Assembly: GCA_958496175.1 (NCBI GenBank)
Contig: OY292278.1
Location: 24,862,001 to 24,926,000 of the forward strand
Length of the DNA stretch: 64,000 bases
From: Sisyra terminalis
Lineage: Eukaryota > Arthropoda > Insecta > Neuroptera > Sisyridae
Reading direction: 5' to 3'
The position numbers and the translations under genes were made by a program. The notes under the pieces were generated by a model, which was not told the origin of the DNA, searched no databases, and worked only from the letters and a program-made list of their open reading frames with translations. How positions within the stretch are numbered: the first letter of the stretch is position 1; each line of letters begins with the position of its first letter. This document shows positions 12,801 to 27,800 of the stretch, one piece after another.

Positions 12801-15800
12801 GTTTTAAATAATGTTATTTCACTAAATTAGTATGAAAGTTTATGTAGCACTTATTCTAAAAAAGCGATTTTTAATTTTTGTTTGTTTTTCTACAATCAAG
12901 CTTTTTAAAATATAATTTTTATCAACCAATGATAGTGACTTGGAGCAATTATTTATTCTGCTGAAAAACATTAAGAAAGCAATTTTTTGTCAAATATTTC
13001 GTTAACAATCAAAATATAAAAACCTTCCAAACTAACTTTTCTTCGGCATTTAGAAAAATTTTGAAAATCAATTATAACAGTTTATTAAATGTGTATTTTT
13101 AAAGTTGACAAAATAGTGTTTTTAAGTATGATTATGTTTTTCGTAAAAGAAATAAGAAAAATAATAATTTTCATATACCACTACAAATAGCAAATTTAAA
13201 AAGAAAATATAATCTACACCTACGTTACGCAGACGAAGTCGCAGGGATCAGCTAGTTTTCTTATATATAAATTGACTATCTTGCCGCCCGTGCGTGCAGA
13301 ATATACGCATGCGCTCTGTTATCCCCACTTACGCATTCAAAACGTTGGTTCGGGTAAAACGGACTTAGTTATTAAATTTGAAATTTCGATTGTTTATTAA
13401 ACGTTATCCCTTGCAAATTTTGCTACCATTTTTCATTCTTTTAGGGGAGAAATTTTCAAAAACTCTTTATAATTATATATCTGGATCGTATAAGGAAAAC
13501 ATTTTCCAAATTTCATCGACACAAATGTGCACTTATATTTGAAAATACAATGTAAAACGAAAAAAAATAATGACCTTTATGTTATTTAACATGATTAAAC
13601 AGCAATTCGATTTCACACATTTGGACATTGTACATACAAAATTGTTGGAAAAAGATGGAAACCGTGGAAGTAAATTCGAATATTTTATTTATTTTCAATA
13701 ACAATAATTGGTTTTCAAATTGTTCTAAATACCGAAAAAAAGTTAAAAAATCGAAGATTTTATATTTTAATTGACAGTGAAATATATGGCAAAAATTGCA
13801 ACCTTAATGCTTTTCAGCCGAATATATAGTTACTCCAGATCACAACCATTGATTCATAAAATAAAATAGATTTTGAAAAGTTTGATTGTTGAAAAACGAA
13901 CCAAAATTTAAAATCGCCAATTTGGTATAAGTACTACATAAGTATTAAACTTTCATACTAATGTAGTGAAATGACGTTATTGAAAATGTTGTTATTAAAA
14001 TGATATAAAAACACTTATATTTTATTTCTTAATATAATTTTAGATAAACTTTCTTTTATACAACACTGATTATTAAATTTAAAATTTCGATTGTTGATTA
14101 ACTCTACATTATCTCATATTAAACATTTTAATAAGATATAACCTTTAGTTGCGAATGCAACGGGCAACTACTAGTATATAAATATAATTAATAATTATAT
14201 TTTTTAATTAAAATTAATAAATAAATGTTCCCATATTTTACTTTAAATTAATCTGCACCATATAATTTTTTCCTTCAAAACTACTTAAAAAGAAATCAAG
14301 CTTGTACTATGTATAATTCAACAAAACCAAGGTAAATATTAAACAAAAACCAATGAAAACCATTAAAAATCCATTCAATATTTTTTTTTTTTTTTGATTC
14401 CACCACGTCCGTATATTCTATTATTTTTCAGTTTAACCAATTGCTGTACTGTTAAATTACGTTGAGGCTTTACGTTATCCAATTGTATTTTCGTATCAAA
14501 ACTGATTGATATAGAAATTGTGTGCCAACATTAATCATTCAACCAAAAACCAAAGCATTATTTTTGAGGTAATTGAAGAAAAATGTTTTTTTTTCTCTCA
14601 TATCTTTACACCTTTTTTTCAAGATAAAATTGGTGCTTAGAATTTCATACTGTTTTTATTTACCTATCTTTATTTTGTCTTAAAAGAAATAAAGATAGTT
14701 TTTGTTTTTAAATAAAAACGTTTGTTATATACTTGAATTACTTCAACATTTGCAGCTATTTAAATTGCGTGAAATCATGCTCTGTAAATTGTCCATTCTT
14801 TTAACATAATTTGTCGAGATCAATGAAGCTTTCAAATTTAATTTTGGAAAATACTTAAAAATATAAATTGAAAATATTGAGAATAAGTATCAGAAAATGA
14901 CCGTTGACATAGTGCTAAAAAACAAACTAAATTGGCCACATTAAATTGTAGATGAAAGCGCTCAAGAAAAAAGGAAGAAAAATATTGATAATAATTCTGG
15001 AAAACTTGGGCTATTAGAAATTAATAATGAAAATTCAAAGTGTGTATGGACAGCAATAACAATGGGAAAACTGATTCTGCCATAAGATAAAAGAAAGGAA
15101 AAAACTAGTAACAGGCCAAAAAAAATTTTCTGTTTTCTGCCCAATGGCTACTTCAGTTTTTCATGTAGTTAAATTCTTCCTTCTAGCGACGACTATCCCT
15201 GGCAAGTTTCTTCAAATTGAGGTAACCATTCCTTCGTTTCAATAAACGGGCCGCTGAACGACCAACTGGTGTATGTCATCTTATTGAGATTCGGAGACAT
15301 AATAATTTTTATCTAAAAAATGCGAGAAGTTTTGACCAACTATCTACCGGACAATAATGAAGCTTTGACTCACTAATTTAATGAATAGTTAATTTCCCAA
15401 GGAATCGTTTCAGCTTGCAGTTTCAACAAAAAAGGAAAATTAAAATTCAAAATTATGACATGCATCACTTTGGCTTTAAGCGGCTAAAATTTGAGATTTG
15501 TATTCATTTTCTTCCATTTTTCTTGGGATCTTTCAGTTTATCTTCTGCAACATCAAATGTGAATCCTTTTCATTTTAGAATGTAACTAATTCAGTTATGA
15601 ATTATGATTGTTCCTTGTTTGTTGAATTTTCTCAACACTTCCACGTTTATAACCCGATCCGCTTCTTTAATTTTGTACATTTTTCTGCAGCACCACCTTG
15701 CAAAGCTTTCCAGACTTTGTTGTAATATTATTTAAGCGTTGAAATATTTATTTACTCTTAATGATACTGAAATATTACTAAAATATTATTAGATAAATAA

Positions 15801-18800
15801 ATTCAATATTTTCCTAATAAATGGCATTAAAATTTTGCTCATGTTAGTTTCACAAAAACGTTGAATTACGAGATTTTCTTATGATGCAGACGATTGTATC
15901 ATTCATATTTCATTTTATGTAAATATTAAAAAGAAAATTTTTTGTTAAATTTTACGATAGAATATATTTTTCAAGGAAACAGTAGCAGATTTACTTTGCC
16001 TCCGACCTTGGCCCCGTTTGATATGGCGTTTTTTTGTAAATCAACTTTTAAAATATTAAGAATCTCAATAAACCAATTCGGTACCTACTTCCACACAAGA
16101 AGAGAACTCCTAAAAAAAACTAATTTTCAATAATTAAGTTAACACATTGGAAATTAATAATGCGACAAATAAAAAATAAATTCAATAAATCAGTGAATTA
16201 GGGTGTTTTTTTTTGGGACTATTTTTTTTTTGCTCCCATGCCGAAATTTTGTTGGAAATACTTCTAAAAAATTCCCTGAAAGTTTGAGCTCTTAATATTA
16301 ATATTAAGTACTCGCCCACAGCGTGTGAATATTTTCCATTTAAAATTCACGTAATTTTTTTTTTAAATTTGTATAGCTCAGCAACATTTTATGGTAACGC
16401 CTCGCTCAAAGTCGGGAATTTTTTACAATTGTTTGCTCTACAAAAGTGCATATTTTTAATAAGGAATAAAAAAACAATAGTTTCTTAAATTTTACTCAAT
16501 AATCCGTAAAAAATTTTTAGTAAGAGAAACTCAAGGCTCAATATCTCGAGAAATATCAATCTTAGCAATTTGGTTTTCTTGAACTTTTTTTGTAGGAAAT
16601 TTAATTTCCTATAAATTTGATATTTAAATTTTTTCTGTAGGTCTTGTAATGCATGAGTTATTGAGAGAAAAACGAGAAATCTATGAAAAATCTAGGTTTA
16701 GTAACCCGTACTACCTCGCCCGTGTAAATTACGATTTTGCCGCAATAGGCACTTTTGTAGAGCATACAATTGTAAAAAATTCCCGACTTTGAGCGAGGCG
16801 ATACCATAAAATGCCGCTGAGCTATAAAAAATTAAAAAAATCAAAGTTTACGTGTATTTTAAATGGAAATTTTTCACACGCTATGAGCGAGTACTTAATA
16901 TTAATATTAAGAGCTCAAACTTTCAGGGAATTTTTTTAGAAGTATTTCCAACAAAATTTCGGCATGGGAACAAAAAAAAATAGTCCCAAAAAAAAAACAC
17001 CCTAATATATATGTATATATATATATAGAAATTATGTTCAAAATCGCAAATACGTTAAAGATCTTTATTGACCATTTTGATTTTTGACATATTTTACTCA
17101 TATGCATGTATGTTTTTATTAATCAAGGAATTCAATATAGTCACACATCATCAGATACAGTAAAGAATGCGGTGGGTTGATAAGCGACGTTTTTATCATT
17201 AATTTCGCGTTTTAATCGAAATTTTCCGAGATTTTCATCAAAACCTTATTGAAAAACGTACAGTTTTAATTACTTTTTAAATACATACAGTTATAGAAGC
17301 AGGAAGTTTGATATTTATTGAGAATTATTCCTAATTAATTTCGAGAAAGCATAAAGGTAGACATTTATTTTTATTTCCTTTGAAGCTCAAATTTCTATTT
17401 TAAAACTATATAGTTACTGGTATTTGACAATGATAAAAACAAAGAGCATTTCACTCAACCACTACCAATAAATCATTATTTTTGTTTGGTAATAATCTTT
17501 ACTTTTTGAATCCAAGTCCCTTTACCTTTGTCATCCTTTGATTCTAACAATATCAATTATACACATGTCATACCCCTTTATTTATTATGTAATATTCTTA
17601 CCTATCATCTGCGTCTCTTTTCATATTTCCAAAGTGCGTATTTCAAACTCATTGTTATATGTTAGTCATTATAATAATTGATATTATAAATATAAATTTT
17701 CAATATTGTCTAGATCTAACCACCTAAATAACTTAATTATTTGACTTGAATTATCTATCTCAAATATTAAACAATCAACTGTATTCCAAAGCCGTTATAT
17801 GATGCATAAAATTATAATTTAAATAGATTTTCCTTCTACTTCTAATTAAACGATGACGAGACTAAAATGAGGAATGTAAAAGGATTAAACTTACATCTTT
17901 ATTGCCCCACGGGACCAATTTGTCGCAATTAAAATGCAATTTTATAAATTCATTCTGTTAGTTTTTCGTGAAAAAATAATTCATTAAAACGTTAAAATGG
18001 GTTTTATAAAAACAAAACAAAAAAACACGAATGCAGTTGTAATATTTTTTAAAAGTAAAAAAAAAGAAACTTTTTTACTCCCACTTAGTGCTTTTTGGCA
18101 ATATAAAGCATTTATTCAATTTGAAATACTCTTGGGAGTTTGGTATATCCTGAGAGGAATTTGATTTTTTTTATATGATGCGAATAAATTTAAGCAAATA
18201 AATCAAAGGGAATAGATTGGTTTTGGAAATTGGTCTCGGATGAGATAAGAGTTTGGAAAAGAGTTTGTTGGTGTGACACTTACTTTTAATCGATTCGAAG
18301 TTAATATTTGTTTGCAAGTAATCGGATGAATAATGGCGAAGTATCGTTCCATACAAATGACTACAAGGATGAAAATCGATGCTGTGTAGCTGAGAGAATG
18401 GATGAATTGGTACATTTTACACAAAAAGTCGCCGAACACCCAACTGAAACAAATAAACAGACAAAAAGTTATCAAAAAGTATCTTACACGCACTTACAAT
18501 ACATAAATTATTAAATGCTTTGTTTTATTTGGCTTCGAAAAAATGTAAAACGAGTAAAAAACAGTTTAAAATAATATTTTTAATTAAAATTTTACTTAAA
18601 CAGATTATTTTGGTCTAGAGTCTAGACTCAAGAGCAGTGTTTCTTAGCTTGTGGTACACGCACCTCTTGAGGTGCGGGAAGATATTCTTAAGGGTGCGAG
18701 AAAAGCCCCTAGCAATGTAAATTATGAAATTTTTAATACTAAATTTCACTGCAGCTCACTTAAAAGGATAAGAAATACTGCTCTAGAGAAATCCTTCTTT

Positions 18801-21800
18801 AACACGTAAAAATAATAATCTTAAGGTGGTGAAATGGAAACGATGGGATTTAAAAGGAAGAACTAAAAGGCACTGCTGTAGTCTTCTGGATAACTAAAAC
18901 AATATTTGAAGATTTTGATTTATATAATGATTTCCATGGCAATTTCCACGAAAAGAACGTTGAACTTTATTTCCAAATGACCGTTTCTGTGAATATTTAT
19001 ATTTAAAAACAAATTAATTTAAATGAAAATATCTTCCACATCTTACCCAATTATTTAATTTTCAATTGAGGTTAGTTCATTTTTGACCGAAGCTTTTTTT
19101 GAAAAGACATACATTGAGACTAAACGGAGAAAAAAAGTAACGCACGAGAAGATTTAAGATCCAAATCGTCATCAGATCGAATATAATTCTCGAAATTGTC
19201 CCCTTTTGTTATATATGTTTTAAATTTTGTATCGATTTGAATTTAATCCATATTTGTGTAATTTTTTGTATGAATTTAAACTTGTTAATAAAGCTGCAAA
19301 ATCTCTACTTACATAAACGTTACAATCGTACAAAAGCGTTTAATTAATAATCCAAAAATAAAGTTAACAACCAAAGATTGGTTTGAAAAATTTTGGTCTG
19401 GTGATTTTTCACTACAAAATTAAGACCCAAAACATCTGGGAAAAATAATAAGCGAAAGGTATTTCGTCGTTCGCCTAACAAATTCCATATGGATTTTCGT
19501 AAGATTTTGGGGCAAAAGTAAAAAAAAGCTATTTTTTAATAAACAAAAGAAAATGATTCCAACATTTTAATGCAAATTCTAAAATATTTATTCTTTACAT
19601 GTTGTATTATATATTTTTTTATTTTACATATTATTATTAGTGTCCGACTGAAACTAGTTTTTACGGAAATCCGGAACCGAATACGGCATCAGCCTCATTT
19701 TTGGCCGAAACTGAAACCGGAAATATAAGGTCATTTTTTCGTACAAAAAAAATAATGATAAAAAGTTAGTCTTTACTTTTGAATCCTATAAATATTCATT
19801 AATTATTAAGTCCCTAATATTTGAGTTAATTATTAACAAATAAATTACAAATAAATTAGTACAAATAAATTATTTGTACTGAAATTAAATTAATTGTACG
19901 GTTTAAATTGATACTGAGTTGATTTGAAAGTAATGCATTCCTTTTTAATATTAGTTACGAATAACAATAAATAATCAAAAAGAGGCAAAAAAAAATGTAC
20001 TTTTTGTCTAATATGTTTTGGTACATAAATAGAAAGTACTCTTTCTTATATCTTAAAACAAAATAATTTCTTCTTAATTTTGATCAATTTTCTTTCTGAA
20101 AAAGAAATATTAAAAATAATATTAAACAAAATTTTAATGAAATAAAATTATCAGTATTCATAATTGAAAAATCAAATAATAAGGGAAAAACACTAATTTT
20201 TAACATTTTTATCTCACGAATTCAGTTTCGATTTGGTGACAGCCGAAACCGTAAATGATTTTTAGCCGAAACTAGGCCGAAACCGAAACTGAAAGTTCGG
20301 TCGGTCACTAATTATTACCCATTTTTACTTAATTTTAAATACTAAAATATAAAAATGAAAAAATGTACATATAGAATTTGGCAGACACAGCAATGATTTG
20401 TGGAAGTAAATCCAACTGTATCCACGAGGGAATTTGCTACCAAGATAAAAGTTAACCATACAACAATACTGCAACCAAAGAAGAGAGGGTTATTTAAAAT
20501 TCTATTGATATGAACGAAGTTTGGGCTATTCTATCGGTAAATTTCAGAGCTATTGTTGGCCGATCACTAGATGTCGCTGTAGAAATTTACATTAGATCCA
20601 GGTTTATTTTGTTCAGTGACAACTAGCGGTCAGCTAAACGTAGTTCTGAGATTTTACCGATAGAATAGCCCAAACTTCGTCTATATCAATTGAACTACTA
20701 TATTTTCTCTTCTCTGATTGCGACATCTATCTGAAGTAGGTAAGGTGAAGAAAGTGAATAAGTGAATAACTACACGAACTAATCAAACGACATAAGTCGG
20801 ATCGGTTGATAGTATGCTCATTGGCACTACCCTAACTTTATTGAGAGCCATTTTAGAACCATTTTTAGAGTTTTTCAAAGAAGCTTTGCAACTTCCATCA
20901 TATTCACCGGATCTCCGTCAATCAATTTTCATTTTTTTTAACATTTAGAACTATTTCTAAGGGTTAAATATTATAAGAATCATATTTCTTAAGATAGATA
21001 TTTATGCTTCAAGATCTCGTTAAAAAAGGGTATTGAAGCATATTTTGATTGAAGAAACACTTTCGAAAAAAAACATACAGTTTTACATATTTTTAAAAAA
21101 TCTCAACATTCCGTATGCACCATCTTAATAAAAAGGATTTTTTTATTTCTCGTTTTCCATTTTTCGTCAATTTTCTTTTTTAAGGTTTCTTAAAAGTAGA
21201 CCTTTATTTCAACCTTTCTTCACACGTGCCAATTTGAAATACTCTCAGAACAAACTCATTTGTTTATAATTATTTTTTCATTTACTGTTTCAACTCAAAA
21301 TTTCAAACCTTTCTTTACCCTTCTCTGCATACTTCCTTTGTATAATCCTTACGTCTTGGAAATATTGAAACAAAGCTCAAACGATATAATTTCTGATTGT
21401 AAATATAATAAATTTTTCATATCTAAAACATGTGAAAAATATTTCTTCTTTGCTTTGAACACTTAAATGGTATTTCAAAGAGTTTTTCTATAGAAACATT
21501 TTCGATAACATACATAATTTTACAAATGCAAAGACTAAAGTCATTCAAACAAATTGCTTTTTGTTTTCAGTCGCTATAAGAAGGAAAACGCTTTTCAAAA
21601 TGTCCTTTATTCTCGAAAATTAGAATCATATAACAAAAGACAGGAGAAAATATTTTTCAGAGAAAAAAAATAAAATTTTCAAGTCATTAATTAGCCGAAA
21701 AACTTTTTCCAGGGTGCTAAAATTTCTTTTGTCATTTTCTATAATTTCATTAAAACAATTATATACTCTCATTAATTAAAAACGGTTTTATCGTGTTAAT

Positions 21801-24800
21801 ATTCGAAATAATATTCTCTTTCATTACACTTAAGGATTAATGAATAACAATCAATTCGAGAAAATCTGTACGTGACATATAACGACTTTAGAACTAGTAG
21901 TGGTTCAAATAAAAAATTTAGGTAATTAAAATGATTTTAAATTCATTTATTTCTCTGTTATTAAAAACACTCCTCGGGGTTTTAATTTGGTATTATAATT
22001 TATTTTTATAATTGCAATTTAGAAGGGGAAAAATTAAAGAAATTTAAACTTAATGTAAATGAAAATCAATTTTGTCTATGTAATTCTGGATAATAAGCTC
22101 CTCAAAAAATTCGTTAATCAAAACTGTCAGAAAACAGTATCTTAGTTCATTTGAAGTAACTTAGTTACTTTGAAGTATCCAAAATACTGTATTTTAGTGC
22201 CTTGACTTTTTGGTAGAAAGATTTTAGTATCTTTGATACTTTATACGAAGAACTGTATCTTATAACATTAAAAGTATTTTAGATACCGAAAAGAGACTTA
22301 AATATCGAGATATCGAGAATTATGTACAGATTTTTTTATGTTTTGTTCTATAATATTCAATCTAAACCTGTAATAGTTATTTTCATTGGTTCAAAGTGTG
22401 CTTTTTTTGCAGGGAATTAACATAAATACTTTCCTATTTTTATCACTAAAGATATAAAAAACACATCTGGTTTTCTAACAACTTTACCTAATTCGTTTTA
22501 AAACTTAGTTCATATCTACTTAGAAAACATAGTAACTAATCTTTTTAATATCATAGATCATAGATCTTTTTAAGTATCTTAAAAAATAACTGTTGGTAAG
22601 TATTTAAGTTCCTTTAATTTAAGAGTAACTAGATAAAGAAACTTCAGATACTTTAAAAAAAGTAACTTATCTGGTATTAAGATGCATCCTTAAAAGTAAA
22701 GAATCTTTAAAGTAAAGTATCTAAAGTATTTTTAACAGTTCTGCCGTTAATAAATGGAATATTTTCAATAAGAAATAAAAAAACAAACAAATTTTAAAAA
22801 TTCAAAATCCTAGTAATGATACATATTACTTTTATAGTCTATTTCATAATTTATCCAAGATTATTTTTTTCCTATCCTAGATTTATCCTAGATTTTAAGA
22901 CAATTAATTATATATTTATTCTTTACATACGGATAATAAAAAACTAAGAACACAAACAAACTAGTGTAGAAACCGTAAGGTTTCATCCGAACGGAAAGTA
23001 TTACGGACAAAGATCAGCTGCTTTAACAACAACGAAATGCAATTTTGGAGGAAAAGAGTGAGTGAGTGAGACCTGTTGAGTTTAATAGTTCAAATACAAC
23101 GCTTGTTGTATTATTTATGGAATGTATGCGGATGGAGTGAAAGAGACTATTTATCCTCACCAGCGAAAACATCTCACCATTCAATAATCTTAATATTTGA
23201 TACCAAAAAAAATTATAATACACACAATATTTGGTAAATTTTAATGCAAGAGCACCTAAAATATTGTATAGATTTTTAGAATGAAGCTTTTTTGATTAGG
23301 TTTAAGATTATGGTCGTCATCAGATTGTATATAATCAGTTTATCTAAATCGTGTATCACTACTATAGAGTAAGACAACAGAGAGAGTGGGAGAGACACAT
23401 CATCGGATCGTGTACAAACACTATACAAAACAATTCTCTACTATGGTTAAGAATATTGCTGAGTAGTAGTATTAGATTTTCAAAAATGCATAATACTGTT
23501 GGGGGCATTCGTTGAGCTACTTTCAAAAAGGAATATTATTTTGAAGTTATTGTTTTTGGTGTTCATATTTCACCAAATCTTAAACTGGAGAATATCGCTT
23601 ACTTTATTCGTAGTATACTTTAACATTATTCAGTAGGATAATCAGCTCTTTTTGGACATACTTCACACGAAATTCCGCTAATTTTATCTGCTAACTTCAA
23701 TATCAATTCCTTCAAAAATGCTCCTTCTGTCAATAGTTCAATAGTTCGTTAAAACTTAGAACTAACTACATCATTAATCCTGTGTTTTCATGATTCAAAA
23801 TAATGACACATGCGTTGTATAATATGTGTCGTATTTCAGTTACCATAAACCGTTAATATCGATAATTGAATACAGCACACATATTACTTTTTATTATTCT
23901 AGTTTTAAAATTTATTTACATATAATATTTAATATATTGAAAATAATGTTTTTAAAAACAAATTTCGTTCTTTTATTTATTAGACACAACAAATATCCAA
24001 ACAAAATTCAGAATAGATTAACTAAGAGCTTCGCTCTTGTTCGGTGTTCCAAGGTACCTCTTAGTTTTGTTATGGGAAAAGAAATCAGGAAATCGATATT
24101 CCTAATGTATTGTTTTTTAAAACAACTTAAAAGGCCTTGTTCAATTTTTCACAACATTAACACTCAATTTTTGTTAAGAAAATATACGTAAAAATTGATA
24201 AAATAATGAGTAAAAAAAATATATACCTTTTTCCATATTTATTGCAAAGCTGTCTAGACAGATTTCTAGTTAGTATCTATGCCTCGATGATTTTTCTTAA
24301 GAAAAAACAACTAATCTTGAATTATTCAATTTTAATTAAAATGCATGATAAGAAGCTTTATTTTTAAGAATTACAGTTTCTTTTTCGCCAATACTAACGA
24401 TGAAACAACGTAAATTTGAGTTGAAAGATCAGGTGATATTTTTTCTTTCAATTATAAACTTGTGAAATTTTAGGAAAAAAATAATCTTTAAATAATCAGA
24501 GAACAAAAAATTTATAAAATACTTTTATAAAAATTCCTACTTTCCAACGTTGGATATCTAAGGTTTAAATCTAGGAATAAAAAAATGTATTTTTTTAAAG
24601 GTTTATTTATGAACTTGTTTAGAAAATTGAAAATAAAAATTTCCAGCTTCGAGCCCAGACGCACTGACGTATAGAGCACTGATCCTTACCACTACTTACA
24701 CCCTTATGTGGACTTAAGGATAATTTTACAATTTGCTAAAACTGATGTGCTATTAATGAATACATTTAATTTTTTATAGATTTTAAGTATACTTTCCTTT

Positions 24801-27800
24801 ATGAAAATTTAAATTTGCAAAATTCTATAATTAATAATTTTTGGTTCAAAAAATGAGTTACATAAGTCAATATAAAACGCTATTGCAAGCCATTGTGCCT
24901 TTCATAACTATATCAATATTGTAACACAAAGGGACAAAATATGTCTCTCTCTTTGTGCCATGCCGGCACGCGATTGGCTGAGTGACTTCTATCTCTCTCC
25001 CACTAATGCGAATTTACATATAGATTGTTCTGGAAACATCTAGTAGGTGGTGGAACGTTGGCGAATATTGAAGTTTATTCTAGAATGTTGGGTTGCGGGT
25101 ATATAAGGCGCTCAGTCAAGCCAGTTGACAGTTCTGTATCAGAGTTCTATATCGAAGTTCTCTTTGAATTTTCGTTACAACAAAGCGATTACAAAGCGAT
25201 TTTTATTGTGATTTCGATTTAAAAGTGATTATTGTCATTTAAGTGATTGCTTAGACAAGTGTAATTGTGAAATAAAAAGTGTTTGCAAGTGTAATAAAAA
25301 AAGTGATTGTTAAGTGTGAAAGTGATTATTTATTTCCAAAAGAAATTAAAAGAACGAATAAACGCCATCTCAATACAGTTTTGAGACGTCACGTTACAAT
25401 ATTATTATTAACAGTGATACTGAATTTGGAAGGAAAAAATGTTATATTTATGGTAAAGAGAAAATATTGATAATTGACTTAAAATTAATATCTTTTCAAA
25501 TATTTTTCAAAGCAGTATAAATATAATTTTTTAAGTAGAACATACAGATGATTTACAGCGGACACGAATGCAGAGTATTGTTCCAAGAAAAAGAGTGTTA
25601 TTCCTTTTTTTACAAAACATTTGCTCTTATCCAATAGTTTGATGTTTTTCAAGTATGTTTTTCATACGAATTACGAATGCATATGAATGAGGATTCTAGC
25701 AAATATTTGATTTGACGATTTTATAATTTGGTAATTCGTTAAAAAAAAGTACTTTGGTAAAGAGCAAAAAAGGTACATTTGTATTAACTATCCTTCTATC
25801 AACTGCATTCGCATTTGAAACACTATAGATATTTTTTCTTAAAAATCACCAACGGCAAAGAATTGAGTAAAGTTTATCAAGGAGACCATGATTTTTTTCT
25901 TTGATGTGAAAAACGTAAGATTCTAAGATAAAGAATGAATTTAATTTGAATATTGGTTAATAATGCTAATTTTAGTGGCCATCGATGCCTCACAGAAACA
26001 AAAAAACTTTTTTCTGATATTCCTGGTTTTTATTCTTAAATATTAAAATTAATATGATTAATTCCAAATTATCATGAATGTAATGCACTAAATTCAAGAA
26101 TCTAGAAGGACTATTACTTTGCCTAATAATTAGCTCCTTATTTATCAATTTTACTGCCTGACAAATAAATTGAAATTTTACCGACGTATGGAAAAGTTAA
26201 GGAAAAGAAAACGACATCAGAATGTAATCATAAATACAAAGTAAGTAAATAAAGTTTGGTTTTGTAATTTAAAGAACGAAAGACATCATAATTAGTTAAT
26301 TTCATTAGATAAATCTGTATTCTACGTTTAAATTACAATTATGAAGAAAATTTGTATGTTAAATTAATTAATTTATTTGAAATCATATAAAATTTGCCCT
26401 AAATATTTCAAAAATTTTAATTTTCTGAACATATTTTTATATGTCAGTTTACTTTCCTTGTTATCAAGGAAAATTTACGAGTATATATTACAGGGACGAA
26501 AATATTGAAAAAACCGAAGAGCAGAGATTTGAAAAATGATTTTACAACAAACTTTGCTATTTTTTTATCTGCTTTTTTTTCGGTAAAAATATCAATATCA
26601 TTTTTAATAGTTGGAAGCGATTTTCCTTAAAATATTGAACTATTTTAATGAAATGTCTTGTTTAAAAGTTCCAAGGACTAAAAAGGAAGTACGAGTATCT
26701 CGTTAGTGTACCAGTTCTCTTGTTTGACATTTTTCATTTTATAATTTTCCTGTCAATTTTGACCTTTCATCATATTTTTTTTGAAATCTGTAAAAGTTTT
26801 AACTTTCTTTTAAGTTTTATCTTCTATTAGCATCATTATCTTTTTTTAATTAATTATTCCAAGTATTCAAAGATTTATAATGATAGTGGAAATAATGAAA
26901 CAATCGTGATATTTTTCTTTTTCAATTCAATATGTCGATTTTAAATAAAAATCTCTTTTTTCACTAATTTATAATGTACTATCCAAACATTAAACAAGCT
27001 TTTATCAATGCAATGTAGGTGTGTATTATAAATTATATGTTAAATAATGTACTGAAATGTTTTCTTGAAGATTGAAAAATTAATGTGGGTGCACATCAGA
27101 ATTTTTAAGAATTTATTGCTCCAGGCTTATAAAGCTGTTTTCTTTTAAATAAGTGGGAAGTCATACATAAATAGTTAATTTTATCAATACAGGCAGCGTA
27201 TAAAAGTTTCAATCCAGTGATTTGATTTTTTTCGTAAAAAGAAAAAAATACGAATTTAGAAGCTTTTTAGTTCACATTTCGAATCTATTATAACTATTAT
27301 ATGTAGGGGACGATAAACTTTGTCAAGGAAGCTCATAAATCGTGCCCCAATAAATTAAAACGTGATTATTATTTCTTAATAATTTACCACAAAAATATTT
27401 ATACTAACAAAATTATATAAATTAAACTTTTAAAGTAAACTTTTCAATAAACAATCTATTAAAATTTTATAATTTATAGCTGTAATATCCAGCTTTTCAA
27501 CTATTTTGAAAGTTTATAAATTTTTTTGCTGTTAAAGCCACAATATACCAATAATTTATGGCTAATTCTTTTTTAAATATAAATTAAAAATTATGAAAAA
27601 AATTTGAGCAAGTAAGCTGTAGCTATTTTCTGCAATGTTATTTTTAATGGAGACAATTGTTCTGAAACTTCATATTTGTTGACACAAATTTATTGCAAAT
27701 AATGAATTAATGAATTCGGTTCTCCTGAAATGTAAAAAAAAAACAAGATATGATTTTTTTCCAATCTCAATTTGCATTGACTGGGGTTTTCCTGCGGATA

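Larger units (their letters stand above)
8316..18283 (-). other. TrissinR intron 3
   Basis: About 10.0 kb. It contains two long-arm foldback elements (8408-9491 and 16199-17004), one copy of a dispersed repeat (10186-10480), a tRNA-like segment (12320-12392), a (TAA)n run and Helitron-like sequence (12540-14174). Around 11880-12110 there is a segment with the phrase ctgtctgtctgtgtgtcccg, a style common in decayed insect DNA elements, but without identifiable ends. The stretches 9500-10180, 10500-11880, 14180-16190 and 17030-18280 show only AT-rich sequence. Confidence 0.8.

Noticed and set aside
23826..24191. 121-codon plus-strand frame
   Set aside because: The longest unexplained frame, but it is rich in Phe, Ile, Lys and Asn as expected from AT-rich DNA, and shows no domain or homologue that I know.
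24640..24720. tRNA-like words on the minus strand (agtggtaaggatcagtgctc, gggctcgaag)
   Set aside because: Spacing and stems do not support a tRNA, and no second copy of the segment was seen, so it is too weak to annotate.
25025..25470. Two short plus-strand open frames (25025-25222, 25279-25470)
   Set aside because: They lie in and just beyond the solo LTR (R/U5 region), have LTR-type low-complexity composition and match no protein I recognise.
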